A DNA stretch of 64,000 nt, from assembly GCF_010820565.1 (NCBI RefSeq), contig NZ_JAAIJQ010000032.1, forward strand, positions 1 to 64,000, given 5' to 3'. Positions 8,599 through 19,323 of this stretch are shown piece after piece. Made by a program: the position numbers and the translations under genes. Source of the DNA: Thiorhodococcus minor (GTDB lineage: Bacteria > Pseudomonadota > Gammaproteobacteria > Chromatiales > Chromatiaceae). Positions within the stretch are counted from its first letter, which is position 1; each line of letters opens with the position of its first letter. The notes below the pieces were generated by a model. That model saw only the letters and a list, made by a program, of their open reading frames with translations, was not told where the DNA came from and did not search any database.

Positions 8599-9222
8599 TC
8601 AGTGCCCCACGAACCCCCAGGGTATCCAATCCTGGGTCTCGCGTCGGATATAGACGCGCAGACCGTTCTGATGGAAGTGCTGGGCCGTGAGCGCGAACAG
8701 GCTGAGCTGTTGACGGATCTGGTCTTCGTCGAGCTCTGTGTCGACCGGATGCGTCCCACGGCGCGCGCGCGCGCGCCGCCACTCGAAGATCCGCTCGGCC
8801 GTCGGCAAGAGAAACTCGAAGCTATAGCGTGAGCGCCAATCCACGGACCAAAAATACCGTTTGTACGGCGGATAGCGAACGCGGTCCAGGTCGAGACGCT
8901 GATGCCGCCAATCGTCGCACCACGCCGGCTCGAAGAGCGTCAGCCCATCGCGATGGCCAACGAACGGCAGACCGAGATGGATCTCGCGCGGACGCAGGGT
9001 CAGTGACTGTGCCTTCCACCAGCCCCTGAGCGTCACATCGATGTAGCCTTCCTCCGGCCAGCCGTGCAGGCGATTGATGAGCGTCGTCTTTCCCGAGCCA
9101 GGCGGCCCGGTGACCAGCAGGCGCCCGAGCTTGACCCAGGCGGGAAAGCGGACCCCACGATAGGTCTGCAGATCGCGGATCGGCTCGAGCGGCAGGGACA
9201 GCGCACCGAAGACCTGGCTCAT
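8599..9222 (-). CDS. Small P-loop NTPase of unknown function
   Basis: The 207-residue cytoplasmic protein has a clear Walker A motif (VTGPPGSGKTTLINRLHG, about residues 37-54). The remainder is rich in Trp, Tyr and Arg (WWKAQSLTLRP, YPPYKRYFWSVDWRSRYSFEF) and gives no recognisable Walker B of the ABC or AAA type. It resembles small P-loop proteins that are sometimes mis-annotated as phosphatases or kinases; I do not assign a substrate. The next gene upstream, pit, ends 250 bases away, and no operon partner is evident. Its stop codon is followed after four bases by the 159-bp repeat element, which probably forms the 3' end of its transcript. Confidence 0.7.
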   Translation of the reverse strand: MSQVFGALSLPLEPIRDLQTYRGVRFPAWVKLGRLLVTGPPGSGKTTLINRLHGWPEEGYIDVTLRGWWKAQSLTLRPREIHLGLPFVGHRDGLTLFEPAWCDDWRHQRLDLDRVRYPPYKRYFWSVDWRSRYSFEFLLPTAERIFEWRRARARRGTHPVDTELDEDQIRQQLSLFALTAQHFHQNGLRVYIRRETQDWIPWGFVGH

Positions 9223-9472
9223 AGCCGCATCCCCGCGCAGGATTCCGGGCAGGCAGCGTTTGCTTCAAGCCGGATCCTCGCCGGGCGCGCTGAGAGACCG
9301 GCCTCACCGCCCCCGCTAGCCCCACCCCAGGCGCCTAGACGCAACGCCGGCAAGAACATCGCCCACGCGCGGCCAGGCCACCTTAGTAGGACGAAATCTC
9401 CATCCATCCCCCAGGCCTCTTCAGAGTGCTCGCAAGGCGCCCGAGACCATCGGGCGCCGAGATGGCCTGAAA

Positions 9473-10738
9473 TCAGGTGAACATGCCCTTGAACAAGAAG
9501 AAGAAGAGCGCCGCCAGGATGGCGCCAGCCGGGAGCGTGATCACCCAGGAGACCATGATGTTGAGGATCACCCGCATGTCCAGCGCCCCGATACCGCGCG
9601 CCAGGCCGACCCCCATGACGGCCCCGACGGCGATCTGGGTCGTCGAGACCGGCAGCCCGGTCTTGGACGCCAGAACGACGGTTGTCGCGGCGGCCAGGGT
9701 GGCGCAGTAGCCGCGCGTGGGCGTCAGCTCCGTGATCTTGGTTCCGATGGTCTGCATCACACGGTAGCCCATGGTCGCCAGACCGACGACGATACCCAGG
9801 CCGCCCAGCGCCAGAATCCACAGCGGCAGGCCGGCCTTCTGACCGACCTCGCCCGCGCTTTGCACGGCGGATACGACGGCCGCAAGCGGGCCGACGGCAT
9901 TGGCCACATCATTGGAGCCATGGGCGAAGGCCATGGCGCAGGCGGTGAAGATCATCATGGGCACGAAGACCTTCTCGACGCTCGCATAGTGAAAGCTGCG
10001 GTCGGCCTTCTCGTCGATCTTGACGCGGTCGATGAGGATCTTGCCGATGGCGGCAACCACCAGCCCGATCACGGTCGCCGCAATCAGGCTCTGGCCCATG
10101 CTGAGATCCAGCTTCAGGTGCTTCAATCCCTTGAACAGCGTCACCAGGCTGACGATCCAGCCGACCAAAAAGACATAGACCGGCCCCCACGCCTTGGCGC
10201 GGGCGAAGGGCTGGTCCGTGTTGAGGATGAGCTTGCGGATGCTGAGCATCAGCAGCAGCGCAATGGCTCCACCGATGATGGGCGAGACGAACCAGCTCGC
10301 GACGATGGTGCCCACCTTCTCCCAATGCACGGCCTCGATCCCGATCCCGGCGACCGCGAAGCCGATGATGGCACCGACGATGGAATGCGTGGTCGATACC
10401 GGCCAGCCCCGGCTGGAGGCGATCATCAGCCAGATGCCGCTGGCCAGCAAGGCCGCCAGCATGCCGAAGACCAGAAGCTCCGGGCTGCCGGCCACGCTGT
10501 CGGCGTCGATGATGCCCTTACGGATGGTGCTGGTGACATTGCCGCCGGCGATGAAGGCCCCGGCGAACTCGAAGATCGCCGCGATGATGATGGCCTGCTT
10601 GACCGTCACGGCACCGGAGCCGACCGAGGTCCCCATGGCATTGGCCACGTCGTTGGCGCCGATGCCGAAGCTCATGTAGACGCCGAAGATGATCGCCAAG
10701 ACCAGGAAGACAGTGCCCCATTCGGAGATGATCTCCAT
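9473..10738 (-). CDS. pit: Low-affinity inorganic phosphate transporter (Pit family)
   Basis: The 421-residue protein carries both PHO4-family signature repeats: GANDVANAMGTSVGSGAVT near the N-terminus (about residue 27) and GSNDVANAVGPL in the second half (about residue 278). Ten or more hydrophobic helices and the GWPVSTTHSIVGA / GLPVSTTQIAVGAV pair complete the inverted-repeat architecture. It imports metal-phosphate in symport with protons. GGAGG lies six bases before the ATG. The PhoU-like gene that normally accompanies pit lies upstream on the same strand (gap 135 bases), so the two are likely cotranscribed. Confidence 0.93.
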   Translation of the reverse strand: MEIISEWGTVFLVLAIIFGVYMSFGIGANDVANAMGTSVGSGAVTVKQAIIIAAIFEFAGAFIAGGNVTSTIRKGIIDADSVAGSPELLVFGMLAALLASGIWLMIASSRGWPVSTTHSIVGAIIGFAVAGIGIEAVHWEKVGTIVASWFVSPIIGGAIALLLMLSIRKLILNTDQPFARAKAWGPVYVFLVGWIVSLVTLFKGLKHLKLDLSMGQSLIAATVIGLVVAAIGKILIDRVKIDEKADRSFHYASVEKVFVPMMIFTACAMAFAHGSNDVANAVGPLAAVVSAVQSAGEVGQKAGLPLWILALGGLGIVVGLATMGYRVMQTIGTKITELTPTRGYCATLAAATTVVLASKTGLPVSTTQIAVGAVMGVGLARGIGALDMRVILNIMVSWVITLPAGAILAALFFFLFKGMFT

Positions 10739-10873
10739 CGTGATCCTCCAACTCTGTACTTATTCTTACGGGTTTAGGACGCGCGCGAGATCGTCGGCCG
10801 GATGCAGGCAAGGCACCCGGACGCCGGCCGGAACGGCTTGCTGAAGCTCGTGCGGGAAATGAGTCGACAAGGC

Positions 10874-11554
10874 TCAGCGCGCAATCAGCAGCCTGAGCAG
10901 ATTGCCAACCTTCTCGGAGTGATCCGCGAGGTCGCCGATCCACTGGATCAGCTGGTACCAAAACACCACCGACACCGGGCTAAGCTTGTCTTCCTGCGCG
11001 AACAACGCTTGCGCCAGCGACATACCTAGTTTGTCGGTCTCGTCCTCGATTCGATTGAGCTCGTTGACCATTTGCTCGACGCGGTCGGCATCGCGCCCGC
11101 GAAAGCCGGTCTCGAGCAGCTCGTCCAGACCATTGATGACCTCGTTCGCCTTAGCGCAGCTGTCGACACAGCGCTGCACCAGCGCCCGGAGGTTATCGAC
11201 CATGTCGTCGGGGACGACCATCTTGCGCTCCATGAGCAGACCGGCAATGTCCTGCGCCGTATCCGCGATGGAGTCCTGCACGTCGAGCAGCTCGAGGACA
11301 TCACGCCGGTCGACCGGCATGAAGAGGCTCTGAGGGAGGCGGATCCGCATCTCGTTCTTGATATCGTCCGCGGCCTGCTCGCGCTCGAAGATGACACCCG
11401 ACACGCGCTCCAGCTCGGCGCAGTCACCGCCGATCAAGGCCTCGAAGAGCGCCGGCACCTCTCTGACGCACTCGGTCACGACGCCCATGTGCCCCTGAAG
11501 CGGCTTGAACGGCGAGCGACCGAACATGGAGGTCAGCGTATTAGCGGCTTTCAT
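10874..11554 (-). CDS. PhoU-like DUF47 protein, phosphate transport accessory
   Basis: The 226-residue all-helical protein belongs to the DUF47/TIGR00153 group. It has an FGRSPFKPLQGHM N-terminal segment and repeated acidic helices with E/D-x-x-x-D metal-binding patterns (REQAADDIKNEMR, LDVQDSIADTAQDIAGLL, RIEDETDKL). Members are encoded beside Pit transporters and are thought to regulate or gate them. The start at 11554 has GAGGAGG seven bases upstream, one of the strongest Shine-Dalgarno sequences in the window. The gene precedes pit on the same strand. Confidence 0.9.
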   Translation of the reverse strand: MKAANTLTSMFGRSPFKPLQGHMGVVTECVREVPALFEALIGGDCAELERVSGVIFEREQAADDIKNEMRIRLPQSLFMPVDRRDVLELLDVQDSIADTAQDIAGLLMERKMVVPDDMVDNLRALVQRCVDSCAKANEVINGLDELLETGFRGRDADRVEQMVNELNRIEDETDKLGMSLAQALFAQEDKLSPVSVVFWYQLIQWIGDLADHSEKVGNLLRLLIAR

Positions 11555-11825
11555 TGAAAATCCTCCTCAGGAAGACCTGATTGTTTTTGCAAAGCATAGT
11601 CCGGACAGATAGATCGCTGGGTCAGTACGAGCGCGCGGACAGAGAGACGCATCGGCTTTGCCGAGCGAGAGCGCGCCTCGCTCGCCAAAGAGGCTCACCG
11701 CCAATCCGTGGCGCGCCCGTCGCATGGCGCGCCCGTCGCCGTCGCGCCCGTCGCGAAGGGCTCGATTCCCGGTCTTGCGACACGGCACATCCCTGGTACC
11801 TCGAGTAAACCTGAAAAGAGCTGTT
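11555..11825. other. Upstream region of the pit operon with a short GC tandem repeat
   Basis: I see no gene here. Three imperfect copies of GCGCGCCCGTCGC stand in tandem at about 11709-11755. The AT-rich patch at 11575-11600 is the only plausible promoter area for the operon, but no clear -35/-10 pair or Pho box could be chosen. Confidence 0.5.
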
Positions 11826-11962
11826 GAACCGCAAAGCGCGCTAAGAGCGCAAAGGATTTCAATGCTTTGCGGAGTGGAGTGGAGCTTACTCACCCAATGG
11901 GTGACATGGATGCATTGAGCAACCCTTTGTTTTACTTAGCGTCCTTTGCGCCTTTGCGGTTC
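11826..11962. repeat. MITE-like palindromic element, family C (copy 1)
   Basis: GAACCGCAAAG (11826-11836) and CTTTGCGGTTC (11952-11962) are a perfect 11-bp terminal inverted repeat, with internal GCAAAGG/CCTTTGC-like arms. The right flank (GCCGAATCTAGG, 11968-11979) is the complement of the left flank of the copy at 38917, so the repeat unit extends at least to 11979. Confidence 0.75.
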
Positions 11963-11980
11963 GAATTGCCGAATCTAGGG

Positions 11981-12301
11981 TAAAGGCTCGAGAGGTCCCG
12001 AGCGGCTTGGAGTAAGGAGCTTAGCGCGCCGGTGCGAGATAGCAACAGGGAATGTTACGGATTTGTTACCAGCGCGGAGGGACTGACAAGGACGTCAAGG
12101 CAAGGCGACCGGCGGGGCACTTTGGCTCAGCCGCAGGAGCGGAGGCAGGGGTCATCCCACCGAAAGCGGCGCTCGTAGAAGATTGGGTCGAAACAAGAGG
12201 GCCAGGGCTCAAGGCCCAGAGTAGCCTCCCTCAGCGCTCGGGGTAAACCGACCGCCGGCTCGCAAGCGGCGCAACGACCCGCCGCCTGGAGCTTGGAGGC
12301 A
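11981..12301. other. Intergenic region downstream of the hydrogenase operon
   Basis: No credible gene, RNA gene or strong terminator is visible in this stretch between the repeat element and the TPR gene stop. It probably holds the 3' end of the hydrogenase transcript. Confidence 0.4.
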
Positions 12302-12943
12302 TCAGCTCACCGCGCTCGCACCGAGATCGAAGGCTTCTTCCGTCTGCACCAGCTCGTAGAGGATGGCCGCTTGGCGGCAGCCACGAACGGCCAGTAGACG
12401 CTGCTCCGCATGGTCGCGGGCACGCTCGGGCACATTGATCTCTAGGTAGATCCGCGCCAGATGCAGATGCGGCTCCGAGGCCAGATCTGGATCCGTATCT
12501 GGCCGGGCGGCGTCCAGGGCGCAATGGAAGAAGTCGATCGCCGCCAGCACGTCCTTGCGGTGATACCACTTGATGATGCCGAGCCGCGTATAAGGCTCGG
12601 TCAGGTCGGCGTCAGACTCCTTGGCAAGCGCCTCAACCAGGTGCTCGAGACAGTTCTCGGCGGCGCCGAAATCGCGCAGCTCGTAGTAGATTCCGCAGAG
12701 AAAGCGGCCGAGGAAAGGAGACTTGGGGTGCAGACGGAGTCCGCGTCTGACCACCTGCAGGGCCGCCCTCGCCTTCTGCTGGGCACGCGCGATCTGACCA
12801 GCCTCGCGGTAGGCACGGGCCCGGGTCAGCAGATCGTGCGCCTCCTCGGCGACGGCGAGATGAATGTCTCCCCCTTCGAAATCCTGGAGTCTCGGCAGAT
12901 CGCGGCTGCCGAGACCTTGGGGGCTCAGGCCGAGCATGCCCAT
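12302..12943 (-). CDS. TPR-like protein at the end of the hydrogenase operon
   Basis: The 213-residue soluble protein is helical with repeated Ala/Leu-rich hairpins typical of TPR units (ARAYREAGQIARAQQKARAA, FLGRFLCGIYYELRDFGAAE, PYTRLGIIKWYHRKDVLAAI; each is one helix pair, about residues 40-195). The ATG at 12943 is chosen over a GTG 81 bases upstream because GGAGG lies eight bases before it and the extra N-terminus is low-complexity Pro/Ala. It follows the small gene at 13048-13338 by 104 bases on the same strand and is probably the last hyn gene. A role as scaffold or maturation helper for the hydrogenase is inference from position only. Confidence 0.72.
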   Translation of the reverse strand: MGMLGLSPQGLGSRDLPRLQDFEGGDIHLAVAEEAHDLLTRARAYREAGQIARAQQKARAALQVVRRGLRLHPKSPFLGRFLCGIYYELRDFGAAENCLEHLVEALAKESDADLTEPYTRLGIIKWYHRKDVLAAIDFFHCALDAARPDTDPDLASEPHLHLARIYLEINVPERARDHAEQRLLAVRGCRQAAILYELVQTEEAFDLGASAVS

Positions 12944-13047
12944 GGCAGAATCCTCCGAATTGCAGGCTGGATCTAGGCCCGCGCGCTCAGGCGCGGGCGG
13001 TGCCACCGGAGCCGGCTCGCTCACGAGGGAGCCGGCTCATGCTGCCG

Positions 13048-13338
13048 TCAAGAGATATGCACGTTGCGCCGTCGCGTCGGCGGATCCGTGACATCGCACC
13101 GCGGCGCGCGCTCGAAGATCTCGACGAAGGATTCGAGGTCCTGTGCGACGGCGTCGATCAGCCCCATCGGCCCCGCCTGATTCACGGTCGCCTGGCGCCA
13201 GGCGCCCTCCTTGACATCGACAGCGCCCAGAAGCCCCCGACGCTGGCCCTGGTAGTCCGGGTCTCTCTCCTTGCACTTCTTCTCCCGCAGCTCATGCTCC
13301 TTGATGTGTCGCTCCGCCAATTGCTCGTAGCTGATCAT
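13048..13338 (-). CDS. Conserved-looking small protein behind hynL, unknown function
   Basis: The product has 96 residues beginning MISYEQLAERHIKEHEL. It starts with a charged helix and ends with a short basic tail, with no signal peptide, membrane segment or Cys pair. Two ATGs are available. GGAGG directly abuts the first (13347) but stands nine bases from the second (13338), so I take the second. The gene lies 114 bases downstream of hynL on the same strand, in the position where maturation or chaperone genes are common, but it lacks features of the HynD/HupD protease or of HypC. I do not recognise the family. Confidence 0.65.
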   Translation of the reverse strand: MISYEQLAERHIKEHELREKKCKERDPDYQGQRRGLLGAVDVKEGAWRQATVNQAGPMGLIDAVAQDLESFVEIFERAPRCDVTDPPTRRRNVHIS

Positions 13339-13452
13339 TTCCCTCATCCTCCGACGGTTTGGGTCAGGACTGCGTTTCAATGAGAACGCTGGCCGGGCTC
13401 CATCTGCCCCCAGCAGGCTCGGCAGACAGCAACCGAGCATCGACGCAAAGGC

Positions 13453-15179
<1,727 letters not shown>

Positions 15180-15183
<4 letters not shown>

Positions 15184-16583
15184 GCAGCAGCTCCTTGGAT
15201 CGGCGTCACCGATCCGACACGATCACCCTCGACCAAATGGTCCGCGACCAGCTCCACCAGGCTCTCGACGCGCTTGTCCCAGTGATTCTTGAAACGCCCG
15301 GACTCGAAGTTCAGCCGGCAGCTCGCGCAGCTCACCACCACGGCGTCGGCGCCCGTCGCATTGACCTGTTGCATCTTGATCTTGAAGGATTCGTCGCGCA
15401 GCCGGGTCGCACTCTCCAGCAGGAAGATGCCGGCGCCGCCGCCACAGCACCAGTTGTATTCCTTGTTGGCCGGCATCTCGACCAGATCGGCGCTCATCGC
15501 CTTGAGCAAGGCCCGCGGCTCCTCGAAGGCGCCGCCGCGCCGCCCGGTCTTGCAGGGATCGTGGTAGGTGATGCGGCCCTTGAGCTGTCTCAGGCGCAGC
15601 TTGCCTGCCCGCGCCTGGCGGCCCAAGTACTCGGACATGTACATCATCTCGAAGGGCAGCTCGCCGCCCTTGAGCATGGGATTCCAGCGCAGCGCCGGGT
15701 AGGCATGGCCGCATTCCGCGATAACCAGCGTCTTGGCGCCGATGCGCTCGGCGGTCTGGACGATGGGATGGACCAGCTTCGCCCACAGCCGCATGTCGCC
15801 GGACAGGAGCCCGAAGTTGGCGCTCTCGAAGGCGCTGCTGCACACCGTCCAGTCGACGCCCATGTGATTCATCACCTTGGCGGTCGCGAGCAGGCCATTG
15901 CCGTTGCCGACCAGGTCGACGGCGGAGCTCAGCACCATGACCTCGGCCTTCGGCTTGTCCAGCGGGATCTCGATCCCAGCCTTGGCGCGGATGGTGTCGA
16001 TCATTTTGTGCAGCGCGTCCGCCGAGGCACCGAACACCGTCCCCTGGTGCTTCTGCTCCATGCGCATCACCGCAAGCTCGGCTGGAACCAGCTCCGCGGC
16101 GACCAAGGCGCTGCGTTGATGGTGGACCAGCGTCGCGGTATCTATCCCCATCGGGCAGACCATGGCACAGCGCCCGCACTCCGAGCAGGAGTCGTAGACC
16201 AGCTCCTGCAGGTCTTCGAGATCCTTGAGCTTCACTGGGCTAGTCACCAGCCGGTACCACCAGCGGAAAGGCCCTAGCTCGCGCTGATAGACCTTGCGAT
16301 AGAGGCTCATCTTGCGCATGGGCGCGTACTTGGTCTCGCCGGTGGCCTGGAAGTAGTGACAGGCATTGGTGCATTGCCCGCAGCGGATGCAGCTCTCCAG
16401 CCACACGGCCTCGTCGGCGTTGGTCTCGGCGATCAAGGTGTCGATGGCGCGCTGCACCCGGACCTCATCGGACAGCCTGGGCTCCGGGGCCATCTCCCGA
16501 AGCTGCTTGATCTGCCCCGCAAAGCCTTGGAAGACCTGCTCGAACGCCGGAAAAACGGGGACGTCTGCTGCAACAGTGCTCAT
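15180..16583 (-). CDS. isp2: Hydrogenase-associated iron-sulfur protein Isp2 (HdrD/DsrK-like)
   Basis: This 467-residue cytoplasmic protein has two ferredoxin-type [4Fe-4S] motifs: CIRCGQCTNAC (Cys65, 68, 71, 75) and CSECGRCAMVCP (Cys133, 136, 139, 143). Two CCG-type cysteine-rich domains follow (WCCGGGAGIF and SCASCRLNF in the second), the signature of heterodisulfide-reductase subunit D and DsrK. With Isp1 it carries electrons between the hydrogenase and the membrane or cytoplasm. The start at 16583 overlaps the isp1 stop by four bases (ATGA) and its own stop overlaps hynL the same way. A longer upstream reading exists, but it overlaps isp1 in another frame and is low-complexity. Confidence 0.95.
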
Positions 16584-17230
16584 ATCCGAACTCCCTTGTG
16601 TGCGTAGGCGACACCACTCTGTGCCCGCGAGAAAACGAACCAGAAGGCATGCATGAGCTTGCCGAAGGGGAACCACGCGAAGAGCAATGCCGCGCTCAAG
16701 ATGTGGATGGCCAGCATGGTCTCGTAGCGCGGCCCGAGGTGCGCGAAGGCCATGAGCCCGGTCACCAGGGGGGCGGCGACGACCACCCAAGAGAAGTAAT
16801 CTCCCCAGCTCGAGCAATAGACCTGTGGTCTGGAGACGCGGCGCATGATGAGCGCGAGCAGCGAGGCCAGGGCGATGACGCCCAAGGCAACACCAGCGGC
16901 GTTCGGAAGTCCCGGCCAGGACGCGCCGGTCAGGCCGGTGATGAACTCGATGTGCGGCACGATACCAATCACCACGATCAGGGTGGCGATGTGGAAGACA
17001 TAGGCCATGGCCGTTTGGTAGCGGGTCGTCGTGGTGAACTCCCCGCTCGGCCAGGAGCGGCTGAACACGGTTCGATAACCTTTGAAGTTACCGAAGGCGT
17101 CCCGCGGCCGAGACAGATCGGCCCCGCGGGTCAGGACGAGCACCCCGAGCAGACGCCAGATGGTCCCGACGATCAGGATGATGAGCGACCAGTGAATCGC
17201 CGGCCCTCGCGCAAAGTCTAAGAGCGTCAT
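16580..17230 (-). CDS. isp1: Hydrogenase-associated b-type cytochrome Isp1 (NarI/DsrM-like)
   Basis: The 216-residue integral membrane protein has five hydrophobic helices (about 12-34, 76-95, 110-128, 145-164, 171-193). Histidines within them (IHWSLI, FHIATLI, AIHILSA, LMHAFW) are suited to bind b hemes, as in NarI and DsrM. It is the membrane anchor linking the periplasmic HynSL dimer to quinones or to Isp2. GGAGG stands eleven bases before the ATG, and hynS ends 60 bases upstream. The four-base overlap with isp2 marks tight coupling. Confidence 0.93.
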   Translation of the reverse strand: MTLLDFARGPAIHWSLIILIVGTIWRLLGVLVLTRGADLSRPRDAFGNFKGYRTVFSRSWPSGEFTTTTRYQTAMAYVFHIATLIVVIGIVPHIEFITGLTGASWPGLPNAAGVALGVIALASLLALIMRRVSRPQVYCSSWGDYFSWVVVAAPLVTGLMAFAHLGPRYETMLAIHILSAALLFAWFPFGKLMHAFWFVFSRAQSGVAYAHKGVRI

Positions 17231-17290
17231 TTGGTTCCGATCCTCCGAGCTTGGTCTCGCTGAGCGGACGGTTGCCCCCGAGAGAGAACC

Positions 17291-18352
17291 TCAGTCCTCC
17301 GGGAGCTCCGCCTCTGTCTTGTGCTTCTTCTTACGGGACAGCACGGCCGCCCCAGCCCCGGCGGCAGCGCCAACACTGGCAGCAACGGCGATCTTGGGTC
17401 CCGCCCCAAACTGACCCATGGGCACCGAGTCATAGATGCCGCCCTTGTCCCAGAAATTCGGCTCCGAGCAGCCGATACAGCCGTGGCCGGACTGAATGGG
17501 AAAGCTCACGCCCTGATTCCACTTGACGTGGGCACAGGCGTTGTAGGTCTCCGGGGCCTTGCACCCCAGCTTGTAGAGGCACCAGCCCTTGCGCGCGCCC
17601 TCGTCGTCGAAGGTCTCCGCAAAGAGCCCGCGGTCGTAGAAGGGTCTGCGGTAGCAGCGGTCGTGGATGTTCTCGCCAAAGAACGACAAAGGCCGACCGA
17701 GGTGATCGAGCTCCGGCAAGGCGCCCATCGTCAGGTAGTGCGCAACCACGCCGGTGATGGCCAAGGGCAGCGGCGGGCAGCCGGGGATGTTGACGATCGG
17801 CTTGTCCGTGATCAGCTCTTCGACGGAGACGGCCTGGGTGGGGTTGGGCTCCGCCTTGGGCAGCCCACCGTAGGCCGCGCAGGTGCCGACAGCCAGGATG
17901 GCGGCGGCGCCGGCCGCCGTTTCCAGCAGCAGATCCAGGTTGCTGATCCCGGCGATGGTCGAGTAGGCCTTGACCGTGGGGATGGAGCCGTCGACCAGCA
18001 GTAGATACTCGCCGCTGTGCTCATGCATCGCCTCCTCGCGCGCCCGCTCCGCCGCGTGGCCGGACGCGGCCTGCAAGGTGTGGTGGTAGTCGAGCGAGAT
18101 GAAATCGAAGATCAAGGCTTCGATCGACGGGGCGTGTGAGCGCAGCAGCGCCTCCGTGCAGCCCGTACACTCTTGAAAGGACATCCAGATCACGGACGGG
18201 CGACTCGTCTGCTCCAGCGCCCTGGCCATGGCGGGCGCCATCCCGGCGGGAATCGCCATCATGGACGCGGTCGCCGAGCAGAACTGCAGAAAGGCGCGCC
18301 GACTGATGCCCTGGCTGCGCAAGAGCGCTCCCAGGGTTGGTTCCTTAGCCAT
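17291..18352 (-). CDS. hynS: [NiFe] hydrogenase small subunit with Tat signal
   Basis: The 353-residue precursor begins with a twin-arginine signal (SRRAFLQF at about 17-24, then an Ala/Met-rich hydrophobic stretch). Iron-sulfur ligands visible include CTGCTE (Cys62, Cys65), GTCAAYGG, PGCPP, DRCYRR, CLYKLGCK and CIGC, enough for the proximal, medial and distal clusters. The C-terminus has a small Ala/Gly-rich hydrophobic helix followed by RKKKHK, probably a membrane anchor. AGGAGG lies five bases before the ATG at 18352, which is preferred over an upstream in-frame start. It is the first gene of hynS-isp1-isp2-hynL, the order characteristic of Thiocapsa/Allochromatium-type stable hydrogenases. 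An FNR box lies about 235 bases upstream. Confidence 0.95.
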   Translation of the reverse strand: MAKEPTLGALLRSQGISRRAFLQFCSATASMMAIPAGMAPAMARALEQTSRPSVIWMSFQECTGCTEALLRSHAPSIEALIFDFISLDYHHTLQAASGHAAERAREEAMHEHSGEYLLLVDGSIPTVKAYSTIAGISNLDLLLETAAGAAAILAVGTCAAYGGLPKAEPNPTQAVSVEELITDKPIVNIPGCPPLPLAITGVVAHYLTMGALPELDHLGRPLSFFGENIHDRCYRRPFYDRGLFAETFDDEGARKGWCLYKLGCKAPETYNACAHVKWNQGVSFPIQSGHGCIGCSEPNFWDKGGIYDSVPMGQFGAGPKIAVAASVGAAAGAGAAVLSRKKKHKTEAELPED

Positions 18353-18400
18353 CACATCCTCCTTCGTCTTTCGATTCGATTCGCGCCGCATCCACGCCAG

Positions 18401-19323
18401 AGCTTCTAGTGACGGCCTGGTCAGAATGGATCACCGCGCAATGGATCACCGAATTACTGCCACTTTTCTATTCCACCAAGAACTAATGAAACCTACCTTC
18501 GCAGGACGAATCAATGCGCATCCCGTATTACGCGAGAGCCATATGGTGCACACAGAGTCTAGACAGCCAACGGCATCTATGTCACTTGATCTGGATCAAG
18601 AATCGAGCGATGGGCAGGCGTTTCAACTAAATCGCTTGAAGAAGTAAAAACATTGAAATACCTATAAAAGTATTCGACCAATAAAGCGTATAAGCAAATA
18701 CAAAAATAAGAAGCTTATAAGATTCTCTTCTTGATGAAGACGCACGAGACGCAGCAAGAATCCGTCATTCCGGCGGAATACTTCACGGAGAGCCGATGAC
18801 GGAAATGGAACAGCGAAGAGAGATCGCACGCGCTTTCGCAAGTCTTCTCCTTTGCAGCTCATCATCGACAGCCATCGAGCTTCCAACGGATGGGATTCGG
18901 CAGGCCGCAGATGGGAAACCAGGCGCCCTTTTGCGGGCAATCAAAGCGCGAGCAGAATGGCAGCGTATTCTTGAGGGGGTAGCGACCTCGGGAGCGCGCC
19001 AGCCTCGCACCCAGACGAGCCCTGGGTGCCGACGAGGCGGCGCACCCCCGAAGGCGAGTCGGGCGCTGCCGCCCGAGCCCCTGATCGCACCTCCCCCAAG
19101 AGGCACTCAATCTTCACGCATTGTCGATGCGCTCGCCCGGGCAACCACACTTTGCGTGCTCGCCACAGAGAGCGGCTTGACGCGCCCGAGGTGTCCGTTG
19201 TAAGTCGACCGGGCAGGGAGGCAAACAGCGGGGACATGACAGCGGCGCTGCCAAGCTGGCAAATTAGGGAGAGCACGACCGATACGGGAGCCACCGGATG
19301 ACCAGTCAGACCAGTAGGACCAA
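18401..19323. other. Divergent regulatory region between hynS and a TPR gene
   Basis: About 920 bases without a credible gene. The hynS-proximal part (18480-18740) is much more AT-rich than its surroundings and contains the FNR box. Reading toward hynS, TAGACT at 18561-18556 is a weak -10 candidate about 34 bases from the box centre. The distal part (18940-19200) is GC-rich with small hairpins such as GGGCGctgcCGCCC near 19068. A 135-codon frame at 18796-19203 has no protein-like features. Confidence 0.5.
18585..18600 (-). promoter_or_regulatory. FNR-type binding site upstream of hynS
   Basis: The site CTTGATCTGGATCAAG contains an exact match to the FNR consensus TTGAT-N4-ATCAA (18586-18599). 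Only the central two bases break perfect dyad symmetry. It lies 234 bases upstream of the hynS ATG. Anaerobic control of hyn genes by an FNR homolog has been described for Thiocapsa roseopersicina, so activation of this operon under anoxia is expected. Confidence 0.8.

Noticed and set aside
18796-19203. 135-codon frame between hynS and the TPR gene
   Set aside because: Pro/Arg/Ser-rich text with no ribosome binding site; looks like GC-rich non-coding sequence.
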